Shown: positions 16,728-25,464, numbered from the stretch's first letter. The stretch is DNA of 64,000 nucleotides from Streptomyces sp. DG1A-41 (GCF_037055355.1 NZ_CP146350.1:8517001-8581000), one strand, 5' to 3'. The notes: generated from the letters alone by a model not told the origin. Numbers and translations are program-made.

Positions 16728-18152
16728 ATGCACAGACGTACGCTGCTGGCCGCCGCCCTCGCAGGTGCGGTGGTGACCCCCGCCCTCGCCTCCGGCACCG
16801 CGCGGGCCGCCGACCCCGGCCCCTCCGTCACCCGGACCGGCACCACCACGCTCGACAACCAGGCCATCTTTTTCGTGTCGTACGACGGCCTGGTCAACAA
16901 CAACGCGTTCCAGAAGAACGGCCTGCTGACCTACAAGGGCTACCAGTACGCCGTCTGGTACACCGCCGACCGCAACGCCGTCGTCGGCCGCCGCGCCCTC
17001 GGCGCCAGTACCTGGTCGACCGTGAAGGTCGGGCACACCCTGCGCTACAACGACTCCCACAACGTCATCTCGATGGGCGTCTCCAAGGCCGACGGCCGGC
17101 TGCACCTCAACATGGATTCCCACAGCGACGGCTTCACCTACGTCAAGTCGGTCGCCGGGCTCATGGACAACCCCGCCGGGCTGAGCTGGACCGCCAGCCG
17201 CTTCGGCGCGCCCCAGTCCACCCTGGACGGCTTGGCCCTGACCTCGCAGTTCACCTACCCGCAGTTCATCTCCACGCCGGAGGGCAGGCTCCAGCTGAGC
17301 TACCGCGTCGCCGTCTCCGGCAACGGCCGCAACGCGCTCGCCGAGTACGACGGCACGAAGTGGACCAACCTCGGCGAGTGGTCCAGCTCCACCGGCACGT
17401 ACACCAGCGAGCACGGCTCCTCGACCGCCCGCAACATGTACCTGCACGGCATCGACTACGACCGCAGCGGCCGGCTGCACTCCTTCTTCACCTGGCGCGA
17501 GCAGAACGGCGCCGTGATGTGCAGCAGCGGCGGCATCACCAACCACGACACCGGCTACGTCTACTCCGACGACCGCGGCCGCACCTGGCGCAACAACGCG
17601 GGCACTGTCGTCGGTGTCACCGGCGGCTCCGACAAGGTGTCCGTGAACAACGCCGGCCTGGTCGTCGACCCGCTCAACCCGGACCACTCCCTGATGAACC
17701 AGGAGAGCCAGTTCACCGACTCCGCGGGCCGGCCGCACGCGATCATCTCCTACGTCCCGGGCCGCTTCGGGCAGTGCACCACCAACTACGTCACCGACCG
17801 GACGCGCAACGGCCGCGCCTTCCACGTCCGCAGGAACGCCTCCGGCACCTGGCAGAAGACCGAGATCCCGGTCCCGCTCAACTCCAGCCAGCGCACCAAG
17901 CTGATCCTGGACAAGTACGACAACGCGTACGCGATCTTCCCCTTCGGCCGCATAGCCGGGGCCTCCGCCGCCTCCGGATACACCGACTGGAAGATCCTGT
18001 TCGACGGCAGCGGCCTCAACGCCTTCGGCGAGGTCGTCATCGACGAGACACGCGTCGCGCAGGACGGGGTGCTGTCCTTCATGTACCAGGAGAAGTCCAG
18101 CGGTACGACGCCCTCGGCGCTGCACGTGATCGACTTCCGCCTGCCCGCCTGA
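16728..18152 (+). CDS. Secreted BNR-repeat beta-propeller protein, possible polysaccharide lyase
   Basis: 474 residues with an N-terminal signal (MHRRTLLAAALAGAVV, cleavage near TARA-AD), so it is exported. The mature part resembles the BNR_4 family seven-bladed propeller: IFFVSYDGLVNNNAFQKNGL, YNDSHNVISMGVSKADGRLH, TYPQFI and YVYSDDRGRTW, an Asp-box-like blade. Related propellers include ulvan lyases and rhamnose-glucuronate lyases. Being 17 bp downstream of rhaM, it most likely cleaves or binds a rhamnose-containing polysaccharide outside the cell. Catalytic residues cannot be assigned by eye. Confidence 0.75.
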   Translation: MHRRTLLAAALAGAVVTPALASGTARAADPGPSVTRTGTTTLDNQAIFFVSYDGLVNNNAFQKNGLLTYKGYQYAVWYTADRNAVVGRRALGASTWSTVKVGHTLRYNDSHNVISMGVSKADGRLHLNMDSHSDGFTYVKSVAGLMDNPAGLSWTASRFGAPQSTLDGLALTSQFTYPQFISTPEGRLQLSYRVAVSGNGRNALAEYDGTKWTNLGEWSSSTGTYTSEHGSSTARNMYLHGIDYDRSGRLHSFFTWREQNGAVMCSSGGITNHDTGYVYSDDRGRTWRNNAGTVVGVTGGSDKVSVNNAGLVVDPLNPDHSLMNQESQFTDSAGRPHAIISYVPGRFGQCTTNYVTDRTRNGRAFHVRRNASGTWQKTEIPVPLNSSQRTKLILDKYDNAYAIFPFGRIAGASAASGYTDWKILFDGSGLNAFGEVVIDETRVAQDGVLSFMYQEKSSGTTPSALHVIDFRLPA

Positions 18153-18241
18153 CCGAAGCCGGTCGCCGGGGCGGCATGCCGGTAATGTGAAGCCGCCGCT
18201 CCGGCCGCCGCCCCCTCATCTCACCAGGAGGTCCCTGCCGC

Positions 18242-19267
18242 ATGGCCCAGTCGGTGGGTATCAAGGACGTCGCCCGCGCCGCCGGAGTCTCCGTCGGTAC
18301 GGTCTCGAACGTGATCAACCGCCCGGACACCGTGGCGGCCGAGACCCGGGCCCGCGTGCTGTCCGCGATAGACCGGCTCGGCTACGTCCGCAGCGAGTCC
18401 GCGCGCCAGCTGCGCGCGGGCCGCAGCCGCATCATGGGGCTGCTCGTCCTCGACATGGGCAACCCCTTCTTCGTCGACGTGGCCCGCGGCGCCGAACGCG
18501 CCGCACGCCAGGCCGGACTCGGCGTGATGGTCTGCAACAGCGCCCAGAATCCGGGCGAGGAGGCCGAGTACCTGTCCCTCTTCGCCGAGCAGCGCGTGCG
18601 CGGCGTGCTGCTCACCCCGGCCGACGCCACGGGCCGCAACATCGAGGCGTTCCGCCGGCACGGCATCCCGTTCGTCCTGGTCGACCGGGTCGCCGAGGGC
18701 GCCACCGAGTGCTCGGTCTCCGTCGACGACGTCGCGGGCGGCGCCCTGGCCGTACGCCATCTCGTCGACGCCGGGCACCGCTCCATCGCCTACGTCAGCG
18801 GCCCGCCCGGCCTCAACCAGGTCCGCGACCGCCGCACGGGCGCCCTCGAAGCGCTGGCCGAGGCCGGGCTCGGCCCCGACGCGCTGCGCGAGCTGCCCAC
18901 CGAACGGCTGGACGTCGCCGCGGGCCGGGACGCCGGCGCCCGCCTGCTCGGTCTCGCCGACCGGCCGACCGCCGTGTTCTGCGCCAACGACCTGCTCGCG
19001 CTCGGTGTCCTCCAGGCCATGTACGCGGCCGGCGTCGACGTCCCGGACGACCTCGCCATCGTCGGCTACGACGACATCGAGTTCGCTGCGGCCGCCGCCG
19101 TCCCGCTCACCTCGGTACGGCAGCCCGCCGTCACCATGGGCGCCATGGCGGCCGACCTGCTCCTGGAGGAGACGGAGGAGGAGGGCCCGGCCCGGCCGCA
19201 CGAGCACCGGAGGGTCGTGCTCCAGCCCGAGCTGGTGGTCCGGCGCTCCAGTCTGTCCGCACGCTGA
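18242..19267 (+). CDS. LacI-family transcriptional regulator, probable rhamnose regulator
   Basis: 341 residues. The N-terminal LacI HTH and hinge reads IKDVARAAGVSVGTVSNVIN (about 6-25) with a basic hinge region, and the sugar-binding domain has VLDMGNPFFVDVARGAERAA and IVGYDDIEFAAAAAVPLTSV. AGGAGG lies upstream, though ten bases away. It follows the rhamnose importer operon on the same strand. The two LacI-type sites TGAAAC(N2)TTCA in the divergent rha promoters are its likely targets, with rhamnose or a metabolite as inducer. This link is inferred. Confidence 0.88.
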   Translation: MAQSVGIKDVARAAGVSVGTVSNVINRPDTVAAETRARVLSAIDRLGYVRSESARQLRAGRSRIMGLLVLDMGNPFFVDVARGAERAARQAGLGVMVCNSAQNPGEEAEYLSLFAEQRVRGVLLTPADATGRNIEAFRRHGIPFVLVDRVAEGATECSVSVDDVAGGALAVRHLVDAGHRSIAYVSGPPGLNQVRDRRTGALEALAEAGLGPDALRELPTERLDVAAGRDAGARLLGLADRPTAVFCANDLLALGVLQAMYAAGVDVPDDLAIVGYDDIEFAAAAAVPLTSVRQPAVTMGAMAADLLLEETEEEGPARPHEHRRVVLQPELVVRRSSLSAR

Positions 19268-19339
19268 GCCTGAACCGCCGTTCGGCAAGGTTTCATGATC
19301 GAAGGGCTCACTCGCGGACGTCCCCTGTGATGAACTGGG

Positions 19340-20677
19340 ATGCGGTCCGAAAATCCGTCCGTCCCGGGAGCCCTGTTGACCCTCAGCTACCGCCAGCCCG
19401 GAGTCGTCCTCACCGACCGCCGCTTCACCGTCCCCCTCGACCACGACCACCCCGGCGGCGAGACGATCGAGCTGTACGCCCGCGAGGTCGTCGCGAGCGA
19501 CAAGGTGCACCAGGACCAGCCGTGGCTGCTCTACCTCCAGGGCGGGCCCGGCTTCGGCGCGGACCGCTCCGTCGGCAGGCCCGGCTGGCTCGGCCGCGCG
19601 CTGAAGGAGTACCGCGTCCTCCTCCTCGACCAGCGCGGCACCGGCCACTCCACGCCCGCCAACCGCCAAACGCTCCCGCTGCGCGGCGGCCCCGCCGAAC
19701 AGGCCGACTACCTCACCCGCTTCCGCGCCGACTCGATCGTCCGCGACTGCGAGGCCATCCGCGCGCAGGTCACCGGCGGCGCCCCCTGGACCGTCCTCGG
19801 CCAGAGCTTCGGCGGCTTCTGCCTGACCACCTACCTGTCCCTCGCGCCCGAGGGCCTGGCCACCGCCGTGATCACCGGCGGGCTGCCCTCCCTGGACGCC
19901 CACGCCGACGACGTCTACCGGGCCGCCTTCCCGCGCATCGAACGCAAGGTCACCGCGCACTACGCCCGCTACCCGCAGGACGCCGAACGCGCCCGCCGCA
20001 TCGCCGACCACCTCCTGAACCACGAGGTGGTCCTGCCGAACGGCTACCGGCTCACCGTCGAGGCCTTCCAGTCCCTCGGCATCGTCCTCGGCACCGGCGA
20101 CGGCACCCACCGCCTCCACTACCTCCTCGAGAACGCCTTCGTCCGCACCCCGCAGGGCTTCACGCTCTCCGACGCGTTCCAGGAGCAGGCGCAGGGCATG
20201 CTGTCCTACGCCCGCCATCCGCTGTACGCCCTCGTCCACGAGTCGATCTACGGCCAGGACGCCCTTCCCACCGCCTGGTCGGCCGAGCGGGTCCGCGCCG
20301 AGTTCCCGCAGTTCGACGCCGCGAAGGCCCTCGCGGGCGACGAACCGCTGCTGTTCACCGGCGAGTCGATCCACCCCTGGATGTTCGACTGCGACCCGGC
20401 GCTGCGTCCCCTGCGCGAGACCGCCGACCTGCTCGCCGCCCGTACCGACTGGACGCCCCTGTACGCCCCGGCCCGCCTCGCCGCGAACGACGTACCGGTC
20501 GTCGCCGCCGTCTACCACGACGACATGTACGTCGACACGGCCCATTCCCTGCGGACCGCCCGCACGATCCGCGGCCTGCGCACCTGGATCACGGACGAGT
20601 ACGAGCACGACGGCGTACGGACCGGCGGCGGACGGGTCCTCGACCGGCTGCTGGCGCTGGCGCGCAACGAGGCGTGA
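19340..20677 (+). CDS. Alpha/beta-hydrolase, proline iminopeptidase-like (S33)
   Basis: 445 residues. Peptidase S33 features are clear: the oxyanion-hole segment LQGGPGFGADR, DQRGTGHSTP, and the nucleophile elbow GQSFGGF (Ser about 156). The C-terminal half carries a long cap; the catalytic His is probably in DEYEHDG. Such enzymes release N-terminal proline or other residues from peptides. ATG at 19340 has no good ribosome-binding site; an in-frame TTG at 19376 has GGGAG five bases upstream and may be the true start. It has no signal peptide. Confidence 0.82.
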   Translation: MRSENPSVPGALLTLSYRQPGVVLTDRRFTVPLDHDHPGGETIELYAREVVASDKVHQDQPWLLYLQGGPGFGADRSVGRPGWLGRALKEYRVLLLDQRGTGHSTPANRQTLPLRGGPAEQADYLTRFRADSIVRDCEAIRAQVTGGAPWTVLGQSFGGFCLTTYLSLAPEGLATAVITGGLPSLDAHADDVYRAAFPRIERKVTAHYARYPQDAERARRIADHLLNHEVVLPNGYRLTVEAFQSLGIVLGTGDGTHRLHYLLENAFVRTPQGFTLSDAFQEQAQGMLSYARHPLYALVHESIYGQDALPTAWSAERVRAEFPQFDAAKALAGDEPLLFTGESIHPWMFDCDPALRPLRETADLLAARTDWTPLYAPARLAANDVPVVAAVYHDDMYVDTAHSLRTARTIRGLRTWITDEYEHDGVRTGGGRVLDRLLALARNEA

Positions 20678-20715
20678 CGCCGTGCCGGACGCGTGGTGAT
20701 GCCGGTGGCGCGGAT

Positions 20716-20721
20716 TAGTCT
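20716..20721 (+). promoter_or_regulatory. Leaderless -10 box of the PIG-L gene
   Basis: TAGTCT ends six bases before the ATG at 20728 and no Shine-Dalgarno is present. This is the typical arrangement of actinobacterial leaderless transcripts. Confidence 0.5.
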
Positions 20722-20727
20722 GCCGAC

Positions 20728-21471
20728 ATGACGACCACTCAACTCCAGCCCATGCCCGGCGACTGGCGGCGTGCCCTCGCGGTCGTGGCCCACCCCGACG
20801 ACCTCGAGTACGGCTGCTCGGCGGCGATCGCGGCCTGGACCGACGAGGGCCGCGAGGTCGCCTATGTGCTGGCGACCCGGGGAGAGGCGGGCATCGGCAC
20901 ACTGGAGCCAGAGCGGTGCGGGCCGCTGCGGGAGCGGGAGCAGCGGGCGAGCGCGGCGGTGGTCGGCGTGTCGGTCGTGGAGTTCCTCGACCACAAGGAC
21001 GGCGTCATCGAGTACGGCACCGCCCTGCGGCGCGACATCGCCGCCGCGATCCGCCGGCACCGGCCCGAGCTGGTCATCACGCTCAACCACCGGGACACCT
21101 GGGGCGGCGTCGCCTGGAACACCCCGGACCACGTGGCCGTCGGCCGGGCCACGCTCGACGCGGCAGGCGACGCCGGCAACCGGTGGATCTTCCCGGAGCT
21201 CACCGAGCAGGGCCTCGAACCGTGGGACGGCGTGCGCTGGGTCGCCGTCGCCGGTTCCAGCACCCCCACGCACGCCGTCGACGCGGCGCCCGGCATGGAG
21301 CGCGCGGTGCGCTCGCTGCTGGAACACCGCACGTACATCCGGGCGTTGACCGACGAGGACCCGGAGACATACGTCCGCGGCTTCCTCACCCAGCACGCCG
21401 AGGCCACCGGGGAGCGGTTCGGGGCAGGCCGGCGGTGGCGCTCGAACTGTTCGGCAGATGACCGCGGATGA
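20728..21471 (+). CDS. PIG-L family deacetylase (C-terminus apparently frameshifted)
   Basis: 247 residues. The metal-binding AHPDDLEYG motif lies near residues 21-29 and a second ligand region is TPDHVAVGRA. PIG-L/LmbE enzymes are zinc N-deacetylases of GlcNAc-type conjugates, such as mycothiol-pathway MshB and Mca, or of antibiotic intermediates. The last ~14 residues (RWRSNCSADDRG) look wrong. A one-base shift near 21428 would give a family-like end, RPAVALELFGR, stopping in the TGA near 21461. The core enzyme is intact, so activity may be kept. Confidence 0.83.
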   Translation: MTTTQLQPMPGDWRRALAVVAHPDDLEYGCSAAIAAWTDEGREVAYVLATRGEAGIGTLEPERCGPLREREQRASAAVVGVSVVEFLDHKDGVIEYGTALRRDIAAAIRRHRPELVITLNHRDTWGGVAWNTPDHVAVGRATLDAAGDAGNRWIFPELTEQGLEPWDGVRWVAVAGSSTPTHAVDAAPGMERAVRSLLEHRTYIRALTDEDPETYVRGFLTQHAEATGERFGAGRRWRSNCSADDRG

Positions 21472-21482
21472 CGGGGGAGACG

Positions 21483-22330
21483 ATGACAGGCAGCGCGGAG
21501 CTGGCCGACCGGTTCGAGCATCACCGGGGGTGACTGAGGCCGTCGCCTACCGCATGCTGTCCAGGAGGCCTGGCTGAAGCTCAGCCGCACCGACGCGGAC
21601 GACATCCAGAACCTCGGCGGCTGGCTCACCACGGTGACCGGCCGGGTATGCCTGGACCTGCTGCGAGCGCGGGATCGACGACACCTTCGTCCCGGACCCG
21701 GTGCTCAGACCCTTGTCGCACATCGACCCGGAGCAGGAGGTGCTGCACGCCGACGCGATCGGTCTGGCCCTGCTCGTCGTCCTGGAGAACCTGGAGCCGG
21801 CCGAGCGGCTCGCGTCCGTGCTGCACGACATGTTCGCCGTGCCGTTCGACGACATCGCGCCGATCGTGGAGCGCAGCCCGGCCGCGACCCGGCAGCTGGC
21901 GAGCCACCGCGCCCGGCGCCGGGTGCGCGGCGCCACCCCGGCGGCCGAGCCGGTTCTCGGCCGTCAGAAGGAGGTCCTCGACGCCTTCCTGGCGGCCTCG
22001 CGCGGCGGGGACTTCGAGGCGCTGCTCGCGCTTCTGCACCCGGATGTGGTGCTGCGGGCCGACTCGGGTGCCCTGGTGCGCGGCGCGGCCGTGTCCAAGG
22101 TCGTCCAGGGGGCGAAGGCGGTGGCCGAGCAGGCGCTGATGTTCGCCCGGTTCGCGCAGTCCGCGGAGCTGGTGCTGGTCAGCGGCTCGGTCGGGGTCGT
22201 CAACGCGCCCGAGGGACGCATGCGGTCCGTCATGGGGGTCACGATCGCCGACGGCCGGATCACCGCCATGTACATCCTGGCCGACCCCCAGCGGCTGGAG
22301 CGCCTGGAGACACCCGGGCTCACGGGGTGA
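21483..22330 (+). pseudogene. ECF41-type sigma factor with SnoaL-like C-terminal domain, decayed N-terminal half
   Basis: From 21701 a clean frame encodes sigma region 4 (VVLENLEPAERLASVLHDMF, IAPIVERSPAATRQLASHRA) and a SnoaL_2 regulatory domain (VLDAFLAASRGGDFEALLAL). Upstream, the sigma region 2 half is split: MTGSAELADRFEHHRG then a stop, AVAYRMLS in another frame, VQEAWLKLSRTDADDIQNLG and WLTTVTGRVCLDLLRAR in a third, then a shift back. About 10-20 codons are missing between YRML and VQEAW. ECF41 factors respond to substrates of partner enzymes; this copy cannot make a full sigma factor. Confidence 0.8.
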
Positions 22331-22362
22331 CACCGGCGGCCACCAGGTGAGTTCTCATTTCG

Positions 22363-22368
22363 TATGCT
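22363..22368 (+). promoter_or_regulatory. Leaderless -10 box of the pentapeptide gene
   Basis: TATGCT ends seven bases upstream of the ATG at 22376, without a ribosome-binding site. It favours 22376 over the ATG at 22364, which lies within the box. Confidence 0.5.
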
Positions 22369-22375
22369 GAACGGC

Positions 22376-23206
22376 ATGCGGGATCACCAGGCCGCGCGGG
22401 CGGAACTGCGCGGCGACTGCGAGCGGTGCTTCGGGCTGTGCTGCGTCGCCCTGCCCTTCACGGCCTCCGCCGACTTCGCGGTCGACAAGGACGCCGGCAC
22501 CCCCTGCCGCAACCTCCAGAGCGACCACCGCTGCGGCATCCACGCCAGGCTGCGGCAGAAGGGGTTCACCGGCTGCACGGTCTACGACTGCTTCGGCGCC
22601 GGGCAGCAGGTCTCGCAGATCACCTTCGGCGGCCAGGACTGGAGGTCCGGGCCGCCGGAGCACGCCCGCCGCATGTTCGACGTCTTCCCGGTCGTCCGGC
22701 AGCTGCACGAGCTGCTGTGGTACCTGACCGAGGCGCTAGCCCTGCCCGCGGCCCGTCCCGTCCACGCCGATCTGCGGGGGGCCCTGGAGAAGACCGAGGA
22801 ACTGACCGGGCTGACCCCCGAGGAACTCGCCGGGCTGGACGTGGCGGCGCACCGCCAGGAGGTCAACGTCCTGCTGCTGAGGACGAGTGAGCTGGCCAGG
22901 GCCGGCACCAAGGGCCGCAAGAAGAACCGCCGGGGCGCGGACCTCGTGGGCGCCCGCCTCAAGGGTGCCGACCTGTGCGGGGCCGACCTCCGCGGCGCCT
23001 ACCTCATCGCCGCCGACCTCACCGGCGCGGATCTGCGGGGCGCGGACCTGATCGGCGCCGACCTGCGCGACACGGACCTCACGGACGCCGATCTGACCGG
23101 GGCGTTCTTCCTCACCCAGCCGCAGCTGAACGCGGCCCGGGGGAGTGCCGGGACCCGGCTGCCCGCGTCAGTCACCCGCCCCGGGCACTGGACGGCGCAG
23201 GTCTGA
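22376..23206 (+). CDS. Cys-rich N-terminal domain plus pentapeptide-repeat protein
   Basis: 276 residues from ATG 22376. The N-terminal half has cysteines and histidines suggesting a metal or Fe-S site: CERCFGLCCVALPF, then CRNLQ, HRCGIHARL and GCTVYDCFGAGQ. A helical middle follows. Residues ~185-245 hold about ten A(D/N)LxG pentapeptide repeats, for example GADLCGADLRGAYLIAADLT, which form a right-handed quadrilateral beta-helix. Similar Streptomyces proteins are uncharacterised. Its last 39 bp overlap the convergent P450 gene. Confidence 0.8.
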   Translation: MRDHQAARAELRGDCERCFGLCCVALPFTASADFAVDKDAGTPCRNLQSDHRCGIHARLRQKGFTGCTVYDCFGAGQQVSQITFGGQDWRSGPPEHARRMFDVFPVVRQLHELLWYLTEALALPAARPVHADLRGALEKTEELTGLTPEELAGLDVAAHRQEVNVLLLRTSELARAGTKGRKKNRRGADLVGARLKGADLCGADLRGAYLIAADLTGADLRGADLIGADLRDTDLTDADLTGAFFLTQPQLNAARGSAGTRLPASVTRPGHWTAQV

Positions 23207-24664
23207 GGCCGGCTCCCGCACCGGTGTCCGGCGCTCCGGGTGCAGCCGTAGCCCCTCCGGCATCAGCGTCAGCCGTTCCGTCACCCGCAGCCGGTACGCC
23301 GGGTCGGGCCGCATCTCGTAGCGCCGCAGCAGCAGGCCGAGTACCAACGTCGCCTCGTGCAGGGCGAACTGGCGCCCGATGCAGGCTCGCGCCCCGGTCC
23401 CGAACGGCTTGAAGGCGTGCGGGGCCCGGGACCGTACGGCCTGTGTGTCGAAGCGGTCCGGGTCGAACCGCTCGGCGTCCGCGCCCCACACCTCGGGGTC
23501 CCGGTGCAGCATCGGCGTCAGCACCAGCGCCCACGCCCCGCGCCGCATGGGATGCTCCCCGGCCAGCACCGTGTCCTCGCGCGCCTCCCGGGCGAAGGCG
23601 GGCGCGGTGGGCCACAGCCGCAGTGACTCGTCCAGCACCCGGCGGACGTAGCGCAGCCTGGCCACCTGCTCGTAGGCAGGTTCCGCCGTGTCTCCCCAGA
23701 CACGGTCCACCTCGGCGCGGGCCCGGGCCGCGACCTCGGGGTGGCGGGAGAGGTAGTGCAGCGCGAAGGAGAGCGCGCCCGAGGTCGTCTCGTGGCCCGC
23801 GACGAGGAAGGTGATGACCTGACGGCGGACGTTCTCCGGCGCCAGCCGTTCCCCGGTCCGGGCGTGGGCCGTCTCCAGCATCCGGTCGAGCAGGTCCCCG
23901 TCCCCGCGGCCGGCGGCGCGCCGGGCCCGGACCAGCTCGTCGACCGTGCGGTTGAGGTAGGCGATGTCGGCCGCGTTGCGACGGCTCGCGCTCCGCAGCA
24001 GCAGCGGGGCCAGCGGGAAGGGCACCGTGTTGAGCCGCTGCGCGTACGTCAGCGTGCCGACCATCGCGGTCACGAAGGGATGCGGCCGGGAGCGTTCGAA
24101 CGACCCGAAATCATGGCCGAAGCCGGTGCGCGCGATCGTCTCCAGCGTCAGCTTGGTCATGTCGCCCGGCACGTCCACCGCCCGGCCCGTCGCCGCCGCC
24201 CGGTCCCAGTGCGCCGTCAGCTGCCGCGCGACGGCCAGCATCATCGGGTGGTAACCGGCCATGGCCTCGCGGCTGAACCCCGGGGCGAGCACGTCGTGCG
24301 CCAGCTGCCAGTTGGGCTCGTGGTTGTACGCCGTGAACAGGCCGTCCCCGGCCACCGGCCGCAGGTTCGCTATGCCCAGCCCCACGTGCTTGGCGAACCG
24401 CGACTCGTCCGCGAGGTCGGCCGCGTGCCGGGCGCCCCACACGAACACGAACTCCTTGCCGAAGGCCTTCCGCCGGAAGACCGGACCCAGTTGGCGGGCG
24501 TACCGGAGCGAGTCCTGGAGGGGAGTGCGCCGGTTCACGCCCACCACGTCACCGAGCAGCGGGATCCGGCGCGGCGGGTGCGGAATGCGGTCCAGCTCCG
24601 GCCAGCCCAGCTCGGCTCCCCGGAACCCCTTGGGCAGCCCTTCCCGTATCGGCGCCTCCGTCAT
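23168..24664 (-). CDS. Cytochrome P450, stand-alone CYP102-like heme domain
   Basis: 498 residues. P450 hallmarks: I-helix FLVAGHETTSGA near 290, ExxR in DESLRLWPTAPAF, and the heme loop FKPFGTGARACIGRQ (Cys about 427). The sequence closely follows the heme domain of the P450-reductase fusion at 31048 (GDGLFTAYNHEPNWQLAHDV; VDVPGDMTKLTLETIARTGF) but lacks any flavodoxin or FAD part, so it needs external redox partners. ATG 24664 is used. The divergent TetR gene starts 107 bp away, recalling the TetR control of CYP102 genes in bacilli. Fatty-acid hydroxylation is a plausible role. Confidence 0.88.
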   Translation of the reverse strand: MTEAPIREGLPKGFRGAELGWPELDRIPHPPRRIPLLGDVVGVNRRTPLQDSLRYARQLGPVFRRKAFGKEFVFVWGARHAADLADESRFAKHVGLGIANLRPVAGDGLFTAYNHEPNWQLAHDVLAPGFSREAMAGYHPMMLAVARQLTAHWDRAAATGRAVDVPGDMTKLTLETIARTGFGHDFGSFERSRPHPFVTAMVGTLTYAQRLNTVPFPLAPLLLRSASRRNAADIAYLNRTVDELVRARRAAGRGDGDLLDRMLETAHARTGERLAPENVRRQVITFLVAGHETTSGALSFALHYLSRHPEVAARARAEVDRVWGDTAEPAYEQVARLRYVRRVLDESLRLWPTAPAFAREAREDTVLAGEHPMRRGAWALVLTPMLHRDPEVWGADAERFDPDRFDTQAVRSRAPHAFKPFGTGARACIGRQFALHEATLVLGLLLRRYEMRPDPAYRLRVTERLTLMPEGLRLHPERRTPVREPASDLRRPVPGAGD

Positions 24665-24711
24665 GACGCGATCTCCCTTGATCCAGCGGCGGGTTCGACG
24701 TGTTGTACGTG

Positions 24712-24764
24712 GGTTCAATAGCGGTTCAGTCTGGTCCCGTTGTTGAACCGGCGTCAAGTAAAGT
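24712..24764. promoter_or_regulatory. Divergent P450/TetR control region
   Basis: GGTTCAA (24712-24718) and TTGAACC (24743-24749) form a 7-nt inverted pair 24 bp apart, with another GGTTCA at 24723-24728. A -10-like TAAAGT (24759-24764) ends six bases before the tetR ATG at 24771, so that mRNA is probably leaderless. The repeats are candidate TetR half-sites; the spacing is wider than usual, so this is tentative. Confidence 0.4.
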
Positions 24765-24770
24765 GCGGGC

Positions 24771-25379
24771 ATGGCTGCGAACCAGGGCGGGCGCACGCGC
24801 CGCCGGCTCAGCACCGAGGAGCGCCGGGAACAGCTTCTGGCCGTCGGCGCGCGGCTGTTCTCGGAGAGTCCGTACGACGACGTGTGGATCGAGCAGGTCG
24901 CCGAGATCGCCGGGGTGTCGCGCGGGCTGCTGTACCACTACTTCCCGACCAAGCGGGACTTCTTCGCGGCGGTCGTCGAGTGTGAGAGCGAGCGGATTCT
25001 GCGCATGTCCGCGGCGGTGCCCGGCGTCCCGGTGCGTGACCAGCTCGCGGGCGGCCTCGACACGTTCCTGGAGTACGTTCAGACCCACGCCCACGGCTAC
25101 CGCGCCTTCCATCGCGCCGACGCGGCCGGGGATCAGGCGGTGCGGCGGGTCTACCAGCGGGCCCTGGCCGCGCAGGAGCGGCAGATCCTCGCGGCGCTCG
25201 CCGTCGATCCCGAGTTCGGCCCGGCCTGTGAAGGGCGGCCGGAGATGCGGCTCGCCGTGCGCGGCTGGCTGGCGTTCACCACGTCCGTCTGTCTGGAGTG
25301 GCTGCGGGGCACGGAGTTGAGCCGGGAGCAGGTGCGCGAGCTGTGTGCCCGCGCCCTGCTGGGCGTCCTCGCCCCCTGA
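24771..25379 (+). CDS. TetR/AcrR-family regulator
   Basis: 202 residues. The N-terminal HTH reads IEQVAEIAGVSRGLLYHYFP (about 43-62) followed by TKRDFF. The C-terminal ligand domain contains FLEYVQTHAHGYRAFHRADA, seen in many actinobacterial lipid-related TetR regulators. It is transcribed divergently from the stand-alone P450, whose expression it probably represses along with its own. No Shine-Dalgarno is visible. Confidence 0.85.
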   Translation: MAANQGGRTRRRLSTEERREQLLAVGARLFSESPYDDVWIEQVAEIAGVSRGLLYHYFPTKRDFFAAVVECESERILRMSAAVPGVPVRDQLAGGLDTFLEYVQTHAHGYRAFHRADAAGDQAVRRVYQRALAAQERQILAALAVDPEFGPACEGRPEMRLAVRGWLAFTTSVCLEWLRGTELSREQVRELCARALLGVLAP

Positions 25380-25434
25380 AAGGCCTCGTAAAGATCACGT
25401 GACGCGGTTGGCTCACGCCCCGATCTTCGGTAGG

Positions 25435-25453
25435 TTAGGCAAGGCTTACCTAA
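25435..25453. promoter_or_regulatory. Iron box (DmdR/IdeR-type operator)
   Basis: The 19-bp TTAGGCAAGGCTTACCTAA matches the actinobacterial iron-box consensus (TTAGGTTAGGCTCACCTAA) at all but about three positions. Its last two bases overlap the ribosome-binding site AAGGAGG at 25452-25458, so Fe-DmdR binding would block transcription from a promoter such as TTGGCT-N17-TAGGTT (25408-25436). Confidence 0.8.
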
Positions 25454-25464
25454 GGAGGTCTGGG

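Noticed and set aside
19288..19304. TTTCATGATCGAAGG as a further LacI operator
   Set aside because: Only a 3-nt symmetric match (TTC/GAA) and it differs from the TGAAAC-type rhamnose sites.
18221..20902. 893-codon minus-strand open frame opposite the LacI and S33 genes
   Set aside because: Antisense to two conserved genes; amino-acid composition typical of third-position GC shadows.
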